Assembly (NCBI RefSeq): GCF_001276715.1
Contig: NZ_LIUQ01000035.1
Span: 1-64,000 of the forward strand
Direction of reading: 5' to 3'
Source: Planktothricoides sp. SR001
GTDB lineage: Bacteria > Cyanobacteriota > Cyanobacteriia > Cyanobacteriales > Laspinemataceae
Length of the DNA stretch: 64,000 nt
Shown here: piece by piece, positions 27,037 through 36,099 of the stretch
How the letters are laid out: every line of letters begins with the position of its first letter
Position numbering within the stretch: position 1 is the stretch's first letter
Position numbers and translations under genes: made by a program
The notes under the pieces: generated by a model
Told to the model about the DNA's origin: nothing
The model's database searches: none
The model's input: only the letters and a program-made list of their open reading frames with translations

Positions 27037-27549
27037 CTACTTGCTACCGGCTCTTGTGTACTTTTCCACCAGGGGGGCTACTTGGTCAATATCTTGCCAA
27101 CCCAGGATTTCTGTCACCTTTTTCTCAAGATTTTTATAGGTTCTAAAGAATTCGGCAATTTCGTCTAAGCGATGCTTGGCTACATCTTTTAGGGATGTCA
27201 CGTTGGCATAGCGGGGGTCTTTGTCGGGAACGCAGAGAATTTTTTCGTCGCGATCGCCTCCATCAATCATTTCCAGCATCCCAATCGGTCTGGCGGTAAT
27301 CACGCATCCTGGAAAAGTCGGCTGATCCATCAACACCATGCCATCTAAAGGATCTCCATCATCGGCCAAGGTATTGGGGACAAAGCCATAATCATAAGGA
27401 TATTGCACCGAAGAAGACAGCACGCGATCCAAGGCGAATGCGCCCATCTCTTTATCGAACTCGTACTTATTTTTACTCCCAGCGGGAATTTCAATCAGAA
27501 CATTAATCAGACCGGGCTTTGGTTGAGCGGGAATCCGCGATAAATCCAT
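27037..27549 (-). CDS. ppa: Inorganic pyrophosphatase (soluble, family I)
   Basis: 170 residues. It hydrolyses PPi to two phosphates and drives biosynthetic reactions forward. The family I active-site blocks are present: [26 protein letters not shown] and the signature [12 protein letters not shown] (three metal-binding Asp), then [14 protein letters not shown] and the C-terminal [11 protein letters not shown]. Length and motifs are standard and it is most likely essential. The gene is monocistronic, with about 480 bp of non-coding sequence upstream. Confidence 0.96.
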   Translation of the reverse strand: MDLSRIPAQPKPGLINVLIEIPAGSKNKYEFDKEMGAFALDRVLSSSVQYPYDYGFVPNTLADDGDPLDGMVLMDQPTFPGCVITARPIGMLEMIDGGDRDEKILCVPDKDPRYANVTSLKDVAKHRLDEIAEFFRTYKNLEKKVTEILGWQDIDQVAPLVEKYTRAGSK

Positions 27550-28033
27550 AAATAACTCCTTTTTTTACAAGTAAAATCTTGCATCGGCCAGACCGCGATC
27601 GGCAGTTTGACTGGCGTATCCACACCGTTCCCCTTGCGGAGGGCGAGGGAATCACCGTCAGTCATCCTACCAGAAACCATCCCTTCACAGACGACTGAAA
27701 TTAAGAGATTTCCAAATTTATCGATCAATATCGATAAATAATTCGTAATTAGCAATAATTTACTCTCAAGGACTCCCGGATACTCCAAACCGCGAGGAAT
27801 GTCCCGGAAAAACCTCTCCTCAAAAAAACCCGGTTTTTTGAGAAACCGGGTTGCCTGATTTTTTGGATAATTTCCCAATTGTGGGAAATTTAATATTTTC
27901 TTAAACAAAAATGATATTCAAGGGAATCGATCAATTTTTATCCAAGTATTCTAGTGGGTTTAGGGAGCAAAACCCGCTCTAAAAAATGTTTCTGACATCA
28001 TATTTATGCCCTCTGAGAAATTGTGAACCGGCA
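27550..28033. other. Non-coding spacer upstream of ppa
   Basis: 484 bp. It contains a strong hairpin near 27823-27852 listed separately. The remainder shows no convincing ORF. The ppa promoter should lie in the left third. Confidence 0.5.
27823..27853 (-). terminator. Rho-independent terminator-like hairpin
   Basis: On the minus strand AACCCGGTTT, a short loop and AAACCGGGTT run into TTTTTTT, which fits an intrinsic terminator for the small membrane protein gene at 28034-28219. The plus strand also ends in a T-run a few bases later, so it could work both ways. AACCCGGTTTCT palindromes are also a common dispersed motif, so a repeat origin is possible. Confidence 0.6.
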
Positions 28034-28219
28034 TCACTTTTCCAAGGTGGGAATCTGATATCGACCTTCCCCAAAAGTTTGACTATCTGCCTGAGAGTAA
28101 TAGCCAATTACCCATAACGGCAAGAGTAAAGTCAATAGCGCGATCGCCATCCCAAACAGATTTTCCCACCTCTGGGAAGGTTGTTCACTAGATCGGACGG
28201 AGGATTCACCTGATTGCAT
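28034..28219 (-). CDS. Small single-pass membrane protein
   Basis: 61 residues. A polar N-terminus (about 1-18), one clear transmembrane helix (about 22-43: FGMAIALLTLLLPLWVIGYY), and a short acidic and polar tail ending YQIPTLEK. I do not recognise a named family. The distribution of residues and a terminator-like hairpin downstream support a real gene. It may be a small subunit or regulator of a membrane complex, but nothing in the context says which. Confidence 0.6.
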   Translation of the reverse strand: MQSGESSVRSSEQPSQRWENLFGMAIALLTLLLPLWVIGYYSQADSQTFGEGRYQIPTLEK

Positions 28220-28633
28220 AACCTGGTTAATTGTTAAGGATTATATGAGTCTGTTGCATAGTGATTATGATTATAACCAACTAATCACTACTGCATTGTT
28301 TATTTTGAACTTATTTAAATTGCCAGAAGTTCCTGGCTGTTAGCTTTCACCTTGGGTATTGGTGTAGCTAAAATTATTAAAAATGATTTGTTAATATCCT
28401 ATCATAAACTTATATCATAAACTTGTGAAGAAGTTGTGAAGCGCGATCGCCCATTTGCTGTTGATTGATTATTGGTTGGTGGTTATTGGTTGGTGGTTAT
28501 TGGTTGGTGGTTATTAGTTATTGTTTAGGAGATTTATGCGGCAAACCACAAACAACCACCAACGAATAATAAATAGCAAATAACTAATAACTGATAACTA
28601 ATAATTAATAACCAATAATTAATAAATAATTAT
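28220..28633. repeat. Repeat-rich spacer with 3x14-bp ATTGGTTGGTGGTT
   Basis: Three exact 14-bp units at 28471-28484, 28485-28498 and 28499-28512 are followed by long runs of AATAACTAATAACTGATAA type. This is simple-sequence DNA between two minus-strand genes. No coding potential was found. Confidence 0.8.
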
Positions 28634-29308
28634 TTAACGAATCGTCACCTGAGAACGGAGGAGAATCACCCCAGGTGCATCCACCATAAAGACCCAAAAA
28701 CCGCGATCGCTCAGAGTTTGCAGGACTTTTTTCGCGGTATTTTGGTTGTCGGTAAATTCGGCTAACAAATAAGGACGTTGCTGATAGGAGACAAGACCGA
28801 CGCTCTGTGGTAATAATTGCTGTAATTCTACGGCGACTTGGGGATTGTTAAAATAATCGACTAACACCGCATATCCCTGACGCAAGGGTTGAGGATTGTA
28901 TGGTTCACTTACCGTGCGGATTCTAGGTGGCATACTGGAATCATCCTGGGGAACGGCAACAAAGGCAGATAATCCGAAATTGGTATTAATATATTGAGCC
29001 CAATTACTAGCTGCGTTGATGCTGGGAAACCCCTCAACTCTGAGCACCACATCATCTAAATACTGACAAGCGGTAGCGATGACTTGTGGGGGCAGGATAC
29101 CCATCACTTGCTGCTGAGTTTCATTGCTATTCGTGACGATTAACAGGAGGGACTCACCAAATTTCGGCGGTTGACAAGGGAGAAACCCCGCCCCGTTTGT
29201 GTTATTGGCTGGGGCTTTTGTGGGTGTGAACCATGCCGCGATCGATAAGACCAAAGCACCGAATCTTTGTAAATATGGCGATCGCCTGCGATAGAAATTT
29301 TGACTCAT
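28634..29308 (-). CDS. Conserved-type exported protein of unknown function
   Basis: 224 residues with an N-terminal signal or anchor (RFGALVLSIAAWF, about 15-28) preceded by an arginine-rich start. The rest resembles two alpha/beta sporulation-related (SPOR-like) half repeats: VVLRVEGFPSINAASNWAQYI (about 86-106) and, near the end, YLLAEFTDNQNTAKKVLQTL. Both follow the pattern of a strand, then a helix that begins with N-A/T-A. A peptidoglycan-proximal role would fit, but this is inference. No named family is certain. Confidence 0.65.
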   Translation of the reverse strand: MSQNFYRRRSPYLQRFGALVLSIAAWFTPTKAPANNTNGAGFLPCQPPKFGESLLLIVTNSNETQQQVMGILPPQVIATACQYLDDVVLRVEGFPSINAASNWAQYINTNFGLSAFVAVPQDDSSMPPRIRTVSEPYNPQPLRQGYAVLVDYFNNPQVAVELQQLLPQSVGLVSYQQRPYLLAEFTDNQNTAKKVLQTLSDRGFWVFMVDAPGVILLRSQVTIR

Positions 29309-29498
29309 AGCCGAATTAAGCCACCTTTGTGGAATCTTTGATCATTATATTGACTGTTGACGGATCCGGGCGAACGCAAGAACGCCCCTACAGACCGGCG
29401 AAACATAACCAATCGACCCATGTCAAGGAGAAAACAGCGATCGCCCAATGCAATAGGTTAAACTCAAAATCGCCATCTCGATCGAGGTTATATCCAAC

Positions 29499-31523
29499 AT
29501 GGCTTTAGAGCACCAGACAGAAACCTTCTCCGCTGAGGAATTACAGGGAGGATCGCCGGAAATGCATCATAACGGCGATTCTCTTCGGGATAGCTTCGCT
29601 TCACGACCGTCCCCCAGCAACGGAGAAACCGCTTGGACAATCGAAGACAGCGAAGAACTGTATAGAATTAAAGGCTGGGGAGAACCCTATTTTTCCATTA
29701 ATGCCGCTGGTCATGTCGCCGTTTGTCCCAGAGGCGATAACAGTGCCTCTTTGGACTTGTATGAACTGGTAGAAGCGCTGAAACAGCGCAATCTTTCCTT
29801 GCCGTTGTTAATTCGGTTTTCCGATATTTTACAAGACCGGATTGAACGGTTAAATGCTTGTTTTGCCAAGGCGATCGCCCGCTACAAATATCCGGGAATC
29901 TATCGGGGGGTATTCCCGGTTAAGTGCAATCAACAAAAGCATTTAATCGAAGATTTAGTCCGCTTTGGTCATCCGTATCAATTAGGACTAGAAGCTGGTT
30001 CTAAACCAGAATTAATGATTGCCTTAGCCTGCTTAAAACATCCTGAATCTTTACTGATTTGTAATGGGTACAAAGACCGAGAATATATTGAAACCGCGAT
30101 GTTAGCCACGCGGCTGGGTAAAACGGCAATTATCGTCATTGAACAGCTTGAAGAAATCGAAACCGTGATTTCTTTGAGTAAATCTTTAGGCATTAAACCT
30201 GTGGTGGGAGTTAGAGCCAAACTCAGCAGTCGAGGGGTTGGTCGTTGGGCAGAATCTTCGGGAGAAGGGGCGAAGTTTGGCCTAATGATTCCAGAAATTA
30301 TTGCCGTGGTAGATCGCCTCTCAGAAGAAGGAATGCTAGATAGCTTGCAACTATTGCATTATCATATTGGTTCGCAGATTTCTTCCATCAGCGTGATCAA
30401 AGATGCCATCCGAGAAGCCAGCCAAATTTATGTAGAATTGGCCAAGTTAGGCGCTAACATGAATTATCTGGATGTGGGCGGTGGTTTAGCCGTGGATTAC
30501 GATGGGTCTAAGACTAATTTTCACGCTTCCAAAAACTACAATATGCAAAACTATGCCAATGATATTGTGGCAGAGGTGAAGGAAGCGTGCGAACAAGCAG
30601 AAATTTCTGCTCCTGTGTTAATTAGTGAAAGTGGTCGGGCTTTGGCTTCCCATCAGTCGGTGTTAATTTTTGATGTACTCGGCTGTAGTAATGTGAACAC
30701 GGAACCCCCGGAAAGAACCGGAGAAAAAGAACCTCTAATTATCCGCAATCTTTACGAAACTTATCGCGATATTAACCCGGAAAATTACCAGGAAGCTTAT
30801 CACGATGCGATCCAGTTTAAAGAAGAAGCCATTAGTATTTTTAACTTTGGTTATATTTCCTTACGCGATCGCGCCAAAGCGGAACAACTCTATTGGGCTT
30901 GTTGCCGGAAAATTGATGAAATTGTCAGCCATCAAAAATATATTCCCGATGACTTAGAAGCCTTGGAAAAAAACATGGCATCGACCTATTACATCAATCT
31001 TTCCGTGTTTCAATCCATGCCGGATAACTGGGCGATCGATCAACTATTTCCCATCGTCCCCATTCACCGTCTAGACGAAGAACCCACCGAACGGGGAATC
31101 CTGGCTGATTTGACCTGTGATAGTGATGGCAAAATCAATAAGTTTATTGACTTATTAGATGTGAAAACCGTCCTAGAATTACATCCTCTGAAACCCAAAG
31201 AACCCTATTATTTAGGCGTGTTTCTCAGTGGGGCTTATCAAGAAATTATGGGTAATTTACATAACTTATTTGGCGACACTAACGCCGTGCATATTCAGCT
31301 AACCCCCAATAATAGCTATAAAATTAAGTATGTGGTCAAAGGGGACACGATTACTGAAGTTTTAGGTTATGTGCAATATGATGCGGAGGATATGATTGAA
31401 AGTATTCGCCAACAAACGGAAGATGCTTTAGAAACTGGGCGGATTACTTTAGAAGAGTCTCAACGTTTGTTACAAAACTATGAACAGAGTTTAAGCCGCT
31501 ATACTTATTTATCCCAGTCCTAA
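29499..31523 (+). CDS. speA: Biosynthetic arginine decarboxylase
   Basis: 674 residues. PLP-dependent conversion of arginine to agmatine, the first step of polyamine synthesis. PLP lysine region: GVFPVKCNQQKHLIEDLVRFG. Further blocks are GLEAGSKPEL, LICNGYKD, LHYHIGSQISSI, DVGGGLAVDYDGS, SESGRALASHQSV, and the C-terminal LDEEPTERGILADLTCDSDG. A segment near residues 27-36 (DSLRDSFASR) is encoded by a dispersed repeat (29574-29605) also found in the pseudokinase gene at 56.5 kb. It lies in the variable N-terminal region and so is probably tolerated. Confidence 0.95.
   Translation: MALEHQTETFSAEELQGGSPEMHHNGDSLRDSFASRPSPSNGETAWTIEDSEELYRIKGWGEPYFSINAAGHVAVCPRGDNSASLDLYELVEALKQRNLSLPLLIRFSDILQDRIERLNACFAKAIARYKYPGIYRGVFPVKCNQQKHLIEDLVRFGHPYQLGLEAGSKPELMIALACLKHPESLLICNGYKDREYIETAMLATRLGKTAIIVIEQLEEIETVISLSKSLGIKPVVGVRAKLSSRGVGRWAESSGEGAKFGLMIPEIIAVVDRLSEEGMLDSLQLLHYHIGSQISSISVIKDAIREASQIYVELAKLGANMNYLDVGGGLAVDYDGSKTNFHASKNYNMQNYANDIVAEVKEACEQAEISAPVLISESGRALASHQSVLIFDVLGCSNVNTEPPERTGEKEPLIIRNLYETYRDINPENYQEAYHDAIQFKEEAISIFNFGYISLRDRAKAEQLYWACCRKIDEIVSHQKYIPDDLEALEKNMASTYYINLSVFQSMPDNWAIDQLFPIVPIHRLDEEPTERGILADLTCDSDGKINKFIDLLDVKTVLELHPLKPKEPYYLGVFLSGAYQEIMGNLHNLFGDTNAVHIQLTPNNSYKIKYVVKGDTITEVLGYVQYDAEDMIESIRQQTEDALETGRITLEESQRLLQNYEQSLSRYTYLSQS
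29574..29605. repeat. In-frame dispersed repeat in speA
   Basis: GGCGATTCTCTTCGGGATAG then CTTCGCTTCACG, inside the speA coding sequence. It matches the two ends of the longer element at 56551-56606 (inverse orientation) and gives the same peptide, DSxxx RDSFASR. This is a compact version of the same family. Confidence 0.75.
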
Positions 31524-31651
31524 ATTCCAGTCCGATATCTTGTCCTGAGTTTGCCAAGCTAAACGTCAATTTGTCTGGGATGATTATTGGTATGGGAATT
31601 TATATCAATTGGTTAATTCATATAAATTCCCATAGCCATAATCGATGGGGA

Positions 31652-32818
31652 TTACTTATGTTCGTTTTTGAGAATTTCCGCGATCGCCTGTTGTTCTTCT
31701 GGTGGCTTTGCCAGGGGACTTTGGCGACTATCGGTAATTAACCAGTCTAATGCCGCAGCTTGCATATCAAAGGACACACCATGTTTATCCACACAGTAAC
31801 GACCAAATACCAATTTTTCGATTAAGCGCACATTGGGACCTAAACGGGAATACTCAAAAATCACGCTATTATCAATCGTTGCCCCACCAGAAATATGACA
31901 ACTTGGCCCAATCATAGTTGGCCCGATAATCGTAGCGCCATCTTCAATTTTAGTCATCCCGCCAATATACACCGGGCCTGTAATATCTACTTTGTCTAAA
32001 TTCATCGCCACATTTAAGCCCGTGTAGATCCCAGGGCGAATTTCTTTCCCCGGAATGGAAACATTTTTCACCTTGCCCGCTAACACATCCCGAATTGCCT
32101 GCCAATAGTCAGGGACTTTGCCAATATCGACCCATTGAAAGTCCATTGTTAACCCGTAAAAGGGTGCTTTTTTGGCCACTAATTGAGGAAATAAATCTCC
32201 GCCAATGTCATATTCGACCCCAGAGGGAATGTAATCTAAGACTTCAGGCTCAAAAATGTAAATCCCGGTGTTGATATCGGTACTGAGGGCTTCTTCAACC
32301 GGGGGCTTTTCTTGGAATGCTTGAATCCGATTATTTTGATCGGTGACGACCACCCCATAGCTGGAGACTTGATCTTTCGGCACAGATTTCATAATAATTG
32401 TGGCGATCGAGCCTTTTTCTTTGTGCCACTTCACCGCAGCAGTTAAATCCAAGTCAATCAGCGCATCTCCACAGAGCACCACAAAGGTATCATCAAAATA
32501 GGGATAAAAGTCTTGAATCCGGCGCATTCCTCCCGCTGAACCCAACGCTTCCCCGATTAGTTTTCCTTCAACAATTCTCCCTTCAAAAGAATAGGCAATT
32601 TGCACGTCAAAACGGCTACCATCGCGAAAATAGTTTTCAATTTCATTCGCCAAGTGACTGACGTTTACCATGATTTCGTTAAAGCCATGTAAACGTAACA
32701 GTTCTACTAAAAATTCCATCACTGGTTTAGTTAGGATGGGAATCATCGGTTTAGGAACGGTATAGGTAATGGGGCGGACGCGGGTGCCTTTTCCTGCCGC
32801 CAAAATCATTGCTTTCAT
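31652..32818 (-). CDS. Nucleotidyltransferase / NDP-sugar synthase (mannose-1-phosphate guanylyltransferase-like)
   Basis: 388 residues from ATG 32818 (a second ATG at 32824 would add two residues). The N-terminal Rossmann-type domain has MILAAGKGTRVRP (nucleotide loop), PKPMIPI, VLCGDALIDLDL and FQEKP. The C-terminal left-handed beta-helix of hexapeptide repeats runs through VYIGGMTKIEDGATIIGPTM, GPSCHISGGATIDNSVIFE. It activates a sugar-1-phosphate to NDP-sugar, probably for cell-wall or exopolysaccharide. Mannose or glucose specificity cannot be settled by eye. It is a monocistronic, convergent neighbour of speA. Confidence 0.88.
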   Translation of the reverse strand: MKAMILAAGKGTRVRPITYTVPKPMIPILTKPVMEFLVELLRLHGFNEIMVNVSHLANEIENYFRDGSRFDVQIAYSFEGRIVEGKLIGEALGSAGGMRRIQDFYPYFDDTFVVLCGDALIDLDLTAAVKWHKEKGSIATIIMKSVPKDQVSSYGVVVTDQNNRIQAFQEKPPVEEALSTDINTGIYIFEPEVLDYIPSGVEYDIGGDLFPQLVAKKAPFYGLTMDFQWVDIGKVPDYWQAIRDVLAGKVKNVSIPGKEIRPGIYTGLNVAMNLDKVDITGPVYIGGMTKIEDGATIIGPTMIGPSCHISGGATIDNSVIFEYSRLGPNVRLIEKLVFGRYCVDKHGVSFDMQAAALDWLITDSRQSPLAKPPEEQQAIAEILKNEHK

Positions 32819-33171
32819 AGGCATCTGTAGTTTAAGAAGCTAGGGTCAACTAATTGTATCAATTAGCCGTGGTAACCTTTTCAATATACTTACTACTTGA
32901 AATTAGGCCAATCAGTAGTGGACATCATGGAAAACCTTTTCTGGGGAAATTTTTCCTGAGATTGAACAGTTAATTTACATAAATTAATTGAAAAGTTTTC
33001 TCTCCTTGTGGGACTCAGGATGGTTTGGGTTTCCTGGTTAAAGAGAAAAGCTAGGGGGCGATCGCGATCGCCGCAAATAATACTCTTAGAAACATAGAAA
33101 TGTCCCGTCTCGGAGAGGGGACACTGAATCAATCTAAATCCAATCTAAATCAATCTATAGTTATTTTAAAT
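32819..33171. other. Spacer upstream of the group II intron
   Basis: About 350 bp without a convincing gene. It ends in AATCTAAATC tandem words (33124-33155), and nearly the same words reappear at 34174-34190 downstream of the intron. The intron may therefore have entered a pre-existing AT-rich repeat tract. Confidence 0.5.
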
Positions 33172-34046
33172 GTGCGATTCGTTCCCCTCCAAAGTGGAAG
33201 CAAAACGGCTGAAACGTCGTGTGGGTGTCGGTTTGAGTAACGAATAGTCTAAGCCGATGAACGGCTCCACAAACCCTTATAACTGTGGTGAAAGTTGTCC
33301 AATAAGGAGGACAATACCCGGATTTCCTGGAATTATAATTACATTCCAGGGGTAATAGGCAAACGCCCGTCCTGAACCCTCTTAATCACTAAGTAGCGAA
33401 ACTGGTTGATCCGCTGCGTTCAAAATGGATAACATGGGGAATAAGTGGGTAATTATTTGATTAACCCACAAAAGTCAAAGTAAGCAGTAGACAAGGCTTT
33501 GATATTGAAGTCCTAAAAGTACCCAGGGGGATAGGGTGGACTATTAGCTAATTATACCCGAAACCACGGAACGAAGTATCCCCCCCTATTGGCTCTCAAA
33601 GCAATTTGAGTAGTGATAAGTGTAAGGGCAAGCCTTTGTGGGGGTCAGATGTATCCAGAAGCAAAAGACTGGGGTAATGCCTGGTATATGCAGAGGGGAT
33701 ACGGCGGTAAAGTTAGTCCTAACATGGTTTACCTGAATACGTTATCAGCCACCTGCAAGGGTAGGAATAAATTAAAACATTCATTGTGCGTACAGTGAGC
33801 GAAAGCTGAGTGGGTAATTGCCCCCAAGATGCATTTGAATGCAATACATCGAACGGCCTGAACCGAACCATCAAGGCGGCATCGTCCCACGGGTCAAAGT
33901 GAGAAGACTATGCCAAACGGGATAGTGCAAGCTACCCTAGTAGGAGCCAAGTAAAGCGAGTACCGCCCGGAGCGGCAGGGTCGTGAAAGTGGCACGTTCC
34001 GTTTTGAATGGGAGGTCAGAGGAGCGATTCTCTGATCTACCCCTAC
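33172..34046 (+). mobile_element. ORF-less group II intron
   Basis: It begins GTGCGATTCG, matching the group II 5' consensus GUGYG, and ends in a domain V/VI pair. Domain V lies near 33970-34006 (GAGCGGCAGGG, loop GTGAAAGT, CACGTTCCGTTTT) with the catalytic AGC triad and a GNRA-type loop. Domain VI spans about 34011-34046, with a single bulged A about 7 bases before the end and a terminal TAC. It is about 875 nt, and no open frame longer than 61 residues lies within it, so no maturase is encoded and any mobility needs a protein in trans. It lies in a spacer, so there is no disrupted host gene. The second intron at 35.6 kb has a very similar domain VI. Confidence 0.82.
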
Positions 34047-34081
34047 TAAAAATGTAAAAATGAGACATTTAATCTCTGTTA

Positions 34082-34136
34082 GTAGGGGCGTCCAAGCGAA
34101 CCTCTCCTACATAGGGGTTCGCTTGGACGCCCCTAC
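34082..34136. repeat. Perfect 21-bp-arm inverted repeat, TAGGGGCGTCCAAGCG family
   Basis: Arms 34082-34102 and 34116-34136 are exactly complementary around a 13-base loop. It begins GTAGGGGCGTCCAAGCG. It could be transcribed as a hairpin. A longer relative with CTACGTCCAAG arms is at 39934-40067. It lies directly after the group II intron. Confidence 0.85.
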
Positions 34137-34350
34137 ATAATTGTATTAATCTTATTTGAAATAACGATAAACCAATCTAAATCAATCTACATCAACCAAA
34201 AAAAACAAAGTCTGGGGCAATTTTTCCCGAAACCTTCAGTCAAGCCGATAGGAAACAGCGGATCTCTCGGAGATTTCCGCTCGTCAGACCGATGGTCGAT
34301 CTCCGAGATAGCTCGCAAAATTTATGTATTTTATATGTATTTTAACTGTC

Positions 34351-35184
34351 TTACATTGCCTGTAAATTCATGGAGATAGAAATCGAGCGAATTTTTAAAT
34401 CCTGGTAAAATTCTTCCTGACAGAGCTCAACTTTCGACTGTGCCGACAGCAGCAACAGCGCCCAGAAAACCCCTACCCGGTCATAATGTTTGTGGGATCC
34501 AGGATTTTTGTGGCTGCCATTGGCCGATCCTTGAAAGTTAGAAATTTTCCATCGCTCCACTAAATCATCAATTTCTAGCCAATCATCATTGTCGGTTAAC
34601 TCGTGCCACTGGTCAGAAAGAAATTGATCCAAGGCTTTGGCGACTTCCGCAAGATTTTCTTGGGTGGCAAATTCACTCAGCGCCCGCACCGCCGCTTTAG
34701 ATTGAGCTTTATTGGGTTTAGGGCGGTTGGTGCTGCGCTTGGGAGTATATTCTTCCAGGGTTTGAGACATCAGTTGTAGCTGATCGATCAACTCTTGTAA
34801 GGTGACGCGGCGTTTTTTTGGCACGGGAGCCACGGCCCGACGGCGGAGTTGTTTCTCCAGTCTCAAAGGCATCAGGGAATTTTGCTCATCAGCATCCAAG
34901 TCTTCGACCTCTGCTTCGGGAGATTCCTCTTCGTCGGACAACGATTCAGCCCTCACCAGGTTATCCGCTTTGAGTAATACCAACATTGAGGCATATAAAA
35001 AAGCTTGTCCAGACCGAGATAGAGCGACTTCTCGCTCCACTTGACTGGCGTCATGTACGGGCACCAGTCCACTTAAGTATCGGTCAATTACATCAATGAC
35101 TTGCACATCCCAGGGATCGATTTCTCCCTGGTTGGCCAAGTCAATTAGTAGTGCGATCGCATCTTGCGCCAGAGAACCACTCAT
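34351..35184 (-). CDS. scpA: Segregation and condensation protein ScpA
   Basis: 277 residues. It is the kleisin of the bacterial SMC-ScpAB condensin complex. N-terminal motif: IALLIDLANQGEIDPWDVQVIDVIDRYL. Then come a helical FLYASMLVLLKADNL segment, an acidic linker (DEEESPEAEVEDLDADE) and the C-terminal winged-helix end. Length and termini fit cyanobacterial ScpA. It is the only clear housekeeping gene within the mobile-element-rich block, so it marks the border of host DNA. The ATG at 35184 follows no strong SD. Confidence 0.88.
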   Translation of the reverse strand: MSGSLAQDAIALLIDLANQGEIDPWDVQVIDVIDRYLSGLVPVHDASQVEREVALSRSGQAFLYASMLVLLKADNLVRAESLSDEEESPEAEVEDLDADEQNSLMPLRLEKQLRRRAVAPVPKKRRVTLQELIDQLQLMSQTLEEYTPKRSTNRPKPNKAQSKAAVRALSEFATQENLAEVAKALDQFLSDQWHELTDNDDWLEIDDLVERWKISNFQGSANGSHKNPGSHKHYDRVGVFWALLLLSAQSKVELCQEEFYQDLKIRSISISMNLQAM

Positions 35185-35587
35185 ATTTAACCCAAAAAAT
35201 ACCTGCGAGCAGCAAAGAAATAATTTCAGAACATATGGATATTTTCGGACTGCACGGAAAAATCTTTCTTCCTCCCTTGATTCCCGCCAATCTTACCCGC
35301 CAATGAAAGCTTTGTCATCCATCAGATATCTGACAAACAGATATCTGACAAAATTGGCCTGTCTGCTGCCGACGATTGATTGCCTCGGACACGAAGTCCG
35401 CGATATTGCATCCGCAACGCCGAAGCGAACGCCCCTTGACCGGAAAAGTAATGCGGTATGGCGGTTGAGCAAAAATATTCTCTCTCGGTTAGGGGGTTAA
35501 AGCAGAGGTGGCACCAATATGACCGAATATGACCGAACCAGCACAATCCGTGATTAGTCCAGGTGATTCACTTCCTTACTTTATCCC
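35185..35587. other. Spacer between scpA and the intron remnant
   Basis: About 400 bp. It contains a GATATTGCATCCGCAACG repeat (35402-35434) and short direct repeats (AGATATCTGACAAA at about 35326-35352). No gene is supported. Confidence 0.55.
35402..35434. repeat. GATATTGCATCCGCAACG repeat (scpA-side copy)
   Basis: A single unit GATATTGCATCCGCAACGCC, then GAAGCGAACGCCCC. It has the same core and flank as the 25.7 kb tandem copies. Confidence 0.8.
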
Positions 35588-36093
35588 ATTAGGGGTAGAT
35601 GGGGAAATCGCTCTCCCCACCTCCCATTCAGAACCCAGCGTGCCACTTTCATGGCACTAGGCTAGGCTCCTACCCACGTTGACCCCTTACATGGGTACGA
35701 CTACCAGAGTGGTAATTCTTCCTCCGCCCTTGGGCGCTTCCGCCATATCTTGACTTTAAGTCGTGACAATGAGCATGAAGCAATTGCAGGTTTTTGTATT
35801 CATCCTTTCCGCCTTGGCTTCTAGGAATGATATGGTCTACTTCTAGCAGGTCGCTGCTTGTGAAGTATTGTCCGCAATATGGGCATTTACCCTTTTGCTG
35901 AAACAGCAATTTTGCCACTCTCGTAGGGGCTTCGATGTCTTGTCCTCGCCTGGTACTCCAGTAAAACCAGTTTCCGTCGAATGGTGATTTGTCAGGCTTG
36001 ACTAGGGTATGTCGTTTGATTTCGACATCCGCGTGTTTCCATAGCGTCAGTCCGTCTTTTGTTGCAAACGTCCATTTGCCGTGTCTACCTTAC
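35588..36093 (-). mobile_element. 3' remnant of a second group II intron
   Basis: Read on the minus strand, the end of a maturase/HNH reading frame is followed at about 35668-35588 by domain V (TAGCCTAGTGCC, then ATGAAAGTGGCACGCTGGG) and domain VI with a bulged A and the same GGGAGGT...CTACCCCT ends as the intron at 33.2-34.0 kb. The 5' three-quarters are missing. A TnpB remnant starts on the opposite strand just beyond 36093. Confidence 0.75.
35670..36093 (-). pseudogene. Truncated group II intron reverse transcriptase/maturase (C-terminus plus HNH)
   Basis: The frame stays open from about 36093 to 35670. It reads GRHGKWTFATKDGLTLWKH, then a domain-X-like HADVEIKRHTLVKPD and GNWFYWSTRRGQ, then an HNH nuclease with KGKCPYCGQYF (first zinc Cys pair), LLEVDHIIPRSQGGKDEYKN and LQLLHAHCHD. 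These are the maturase and endonuclease ends of intron-encoded proteins. The reverse transcriptase domain is lost, so the protein cannot be functional in mobility. The last 82 residues alone could be made from a GTG at 35918. Confidence 0.8.
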
Positions 36094-36099
36094 CAGTCA

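Noticed and set aside
32893-33132. 79-residue minus-strand open frame upstream of the intron
   Set aside because: No recognisable motif or ribosome-binding sequence, and the composition is not protein-like. Not supported as a gene.
33613-33798. 61-residue open frame inside the group II intron
   Set aside because: It lies in the structural RNA part, has no maturase motif and is explained by the intron.
35185-35587. Open frames on both strands between scpA and the intron remnant
   Set aside because: They cover the repeat and short AT-rich words; no homology is recognisable.
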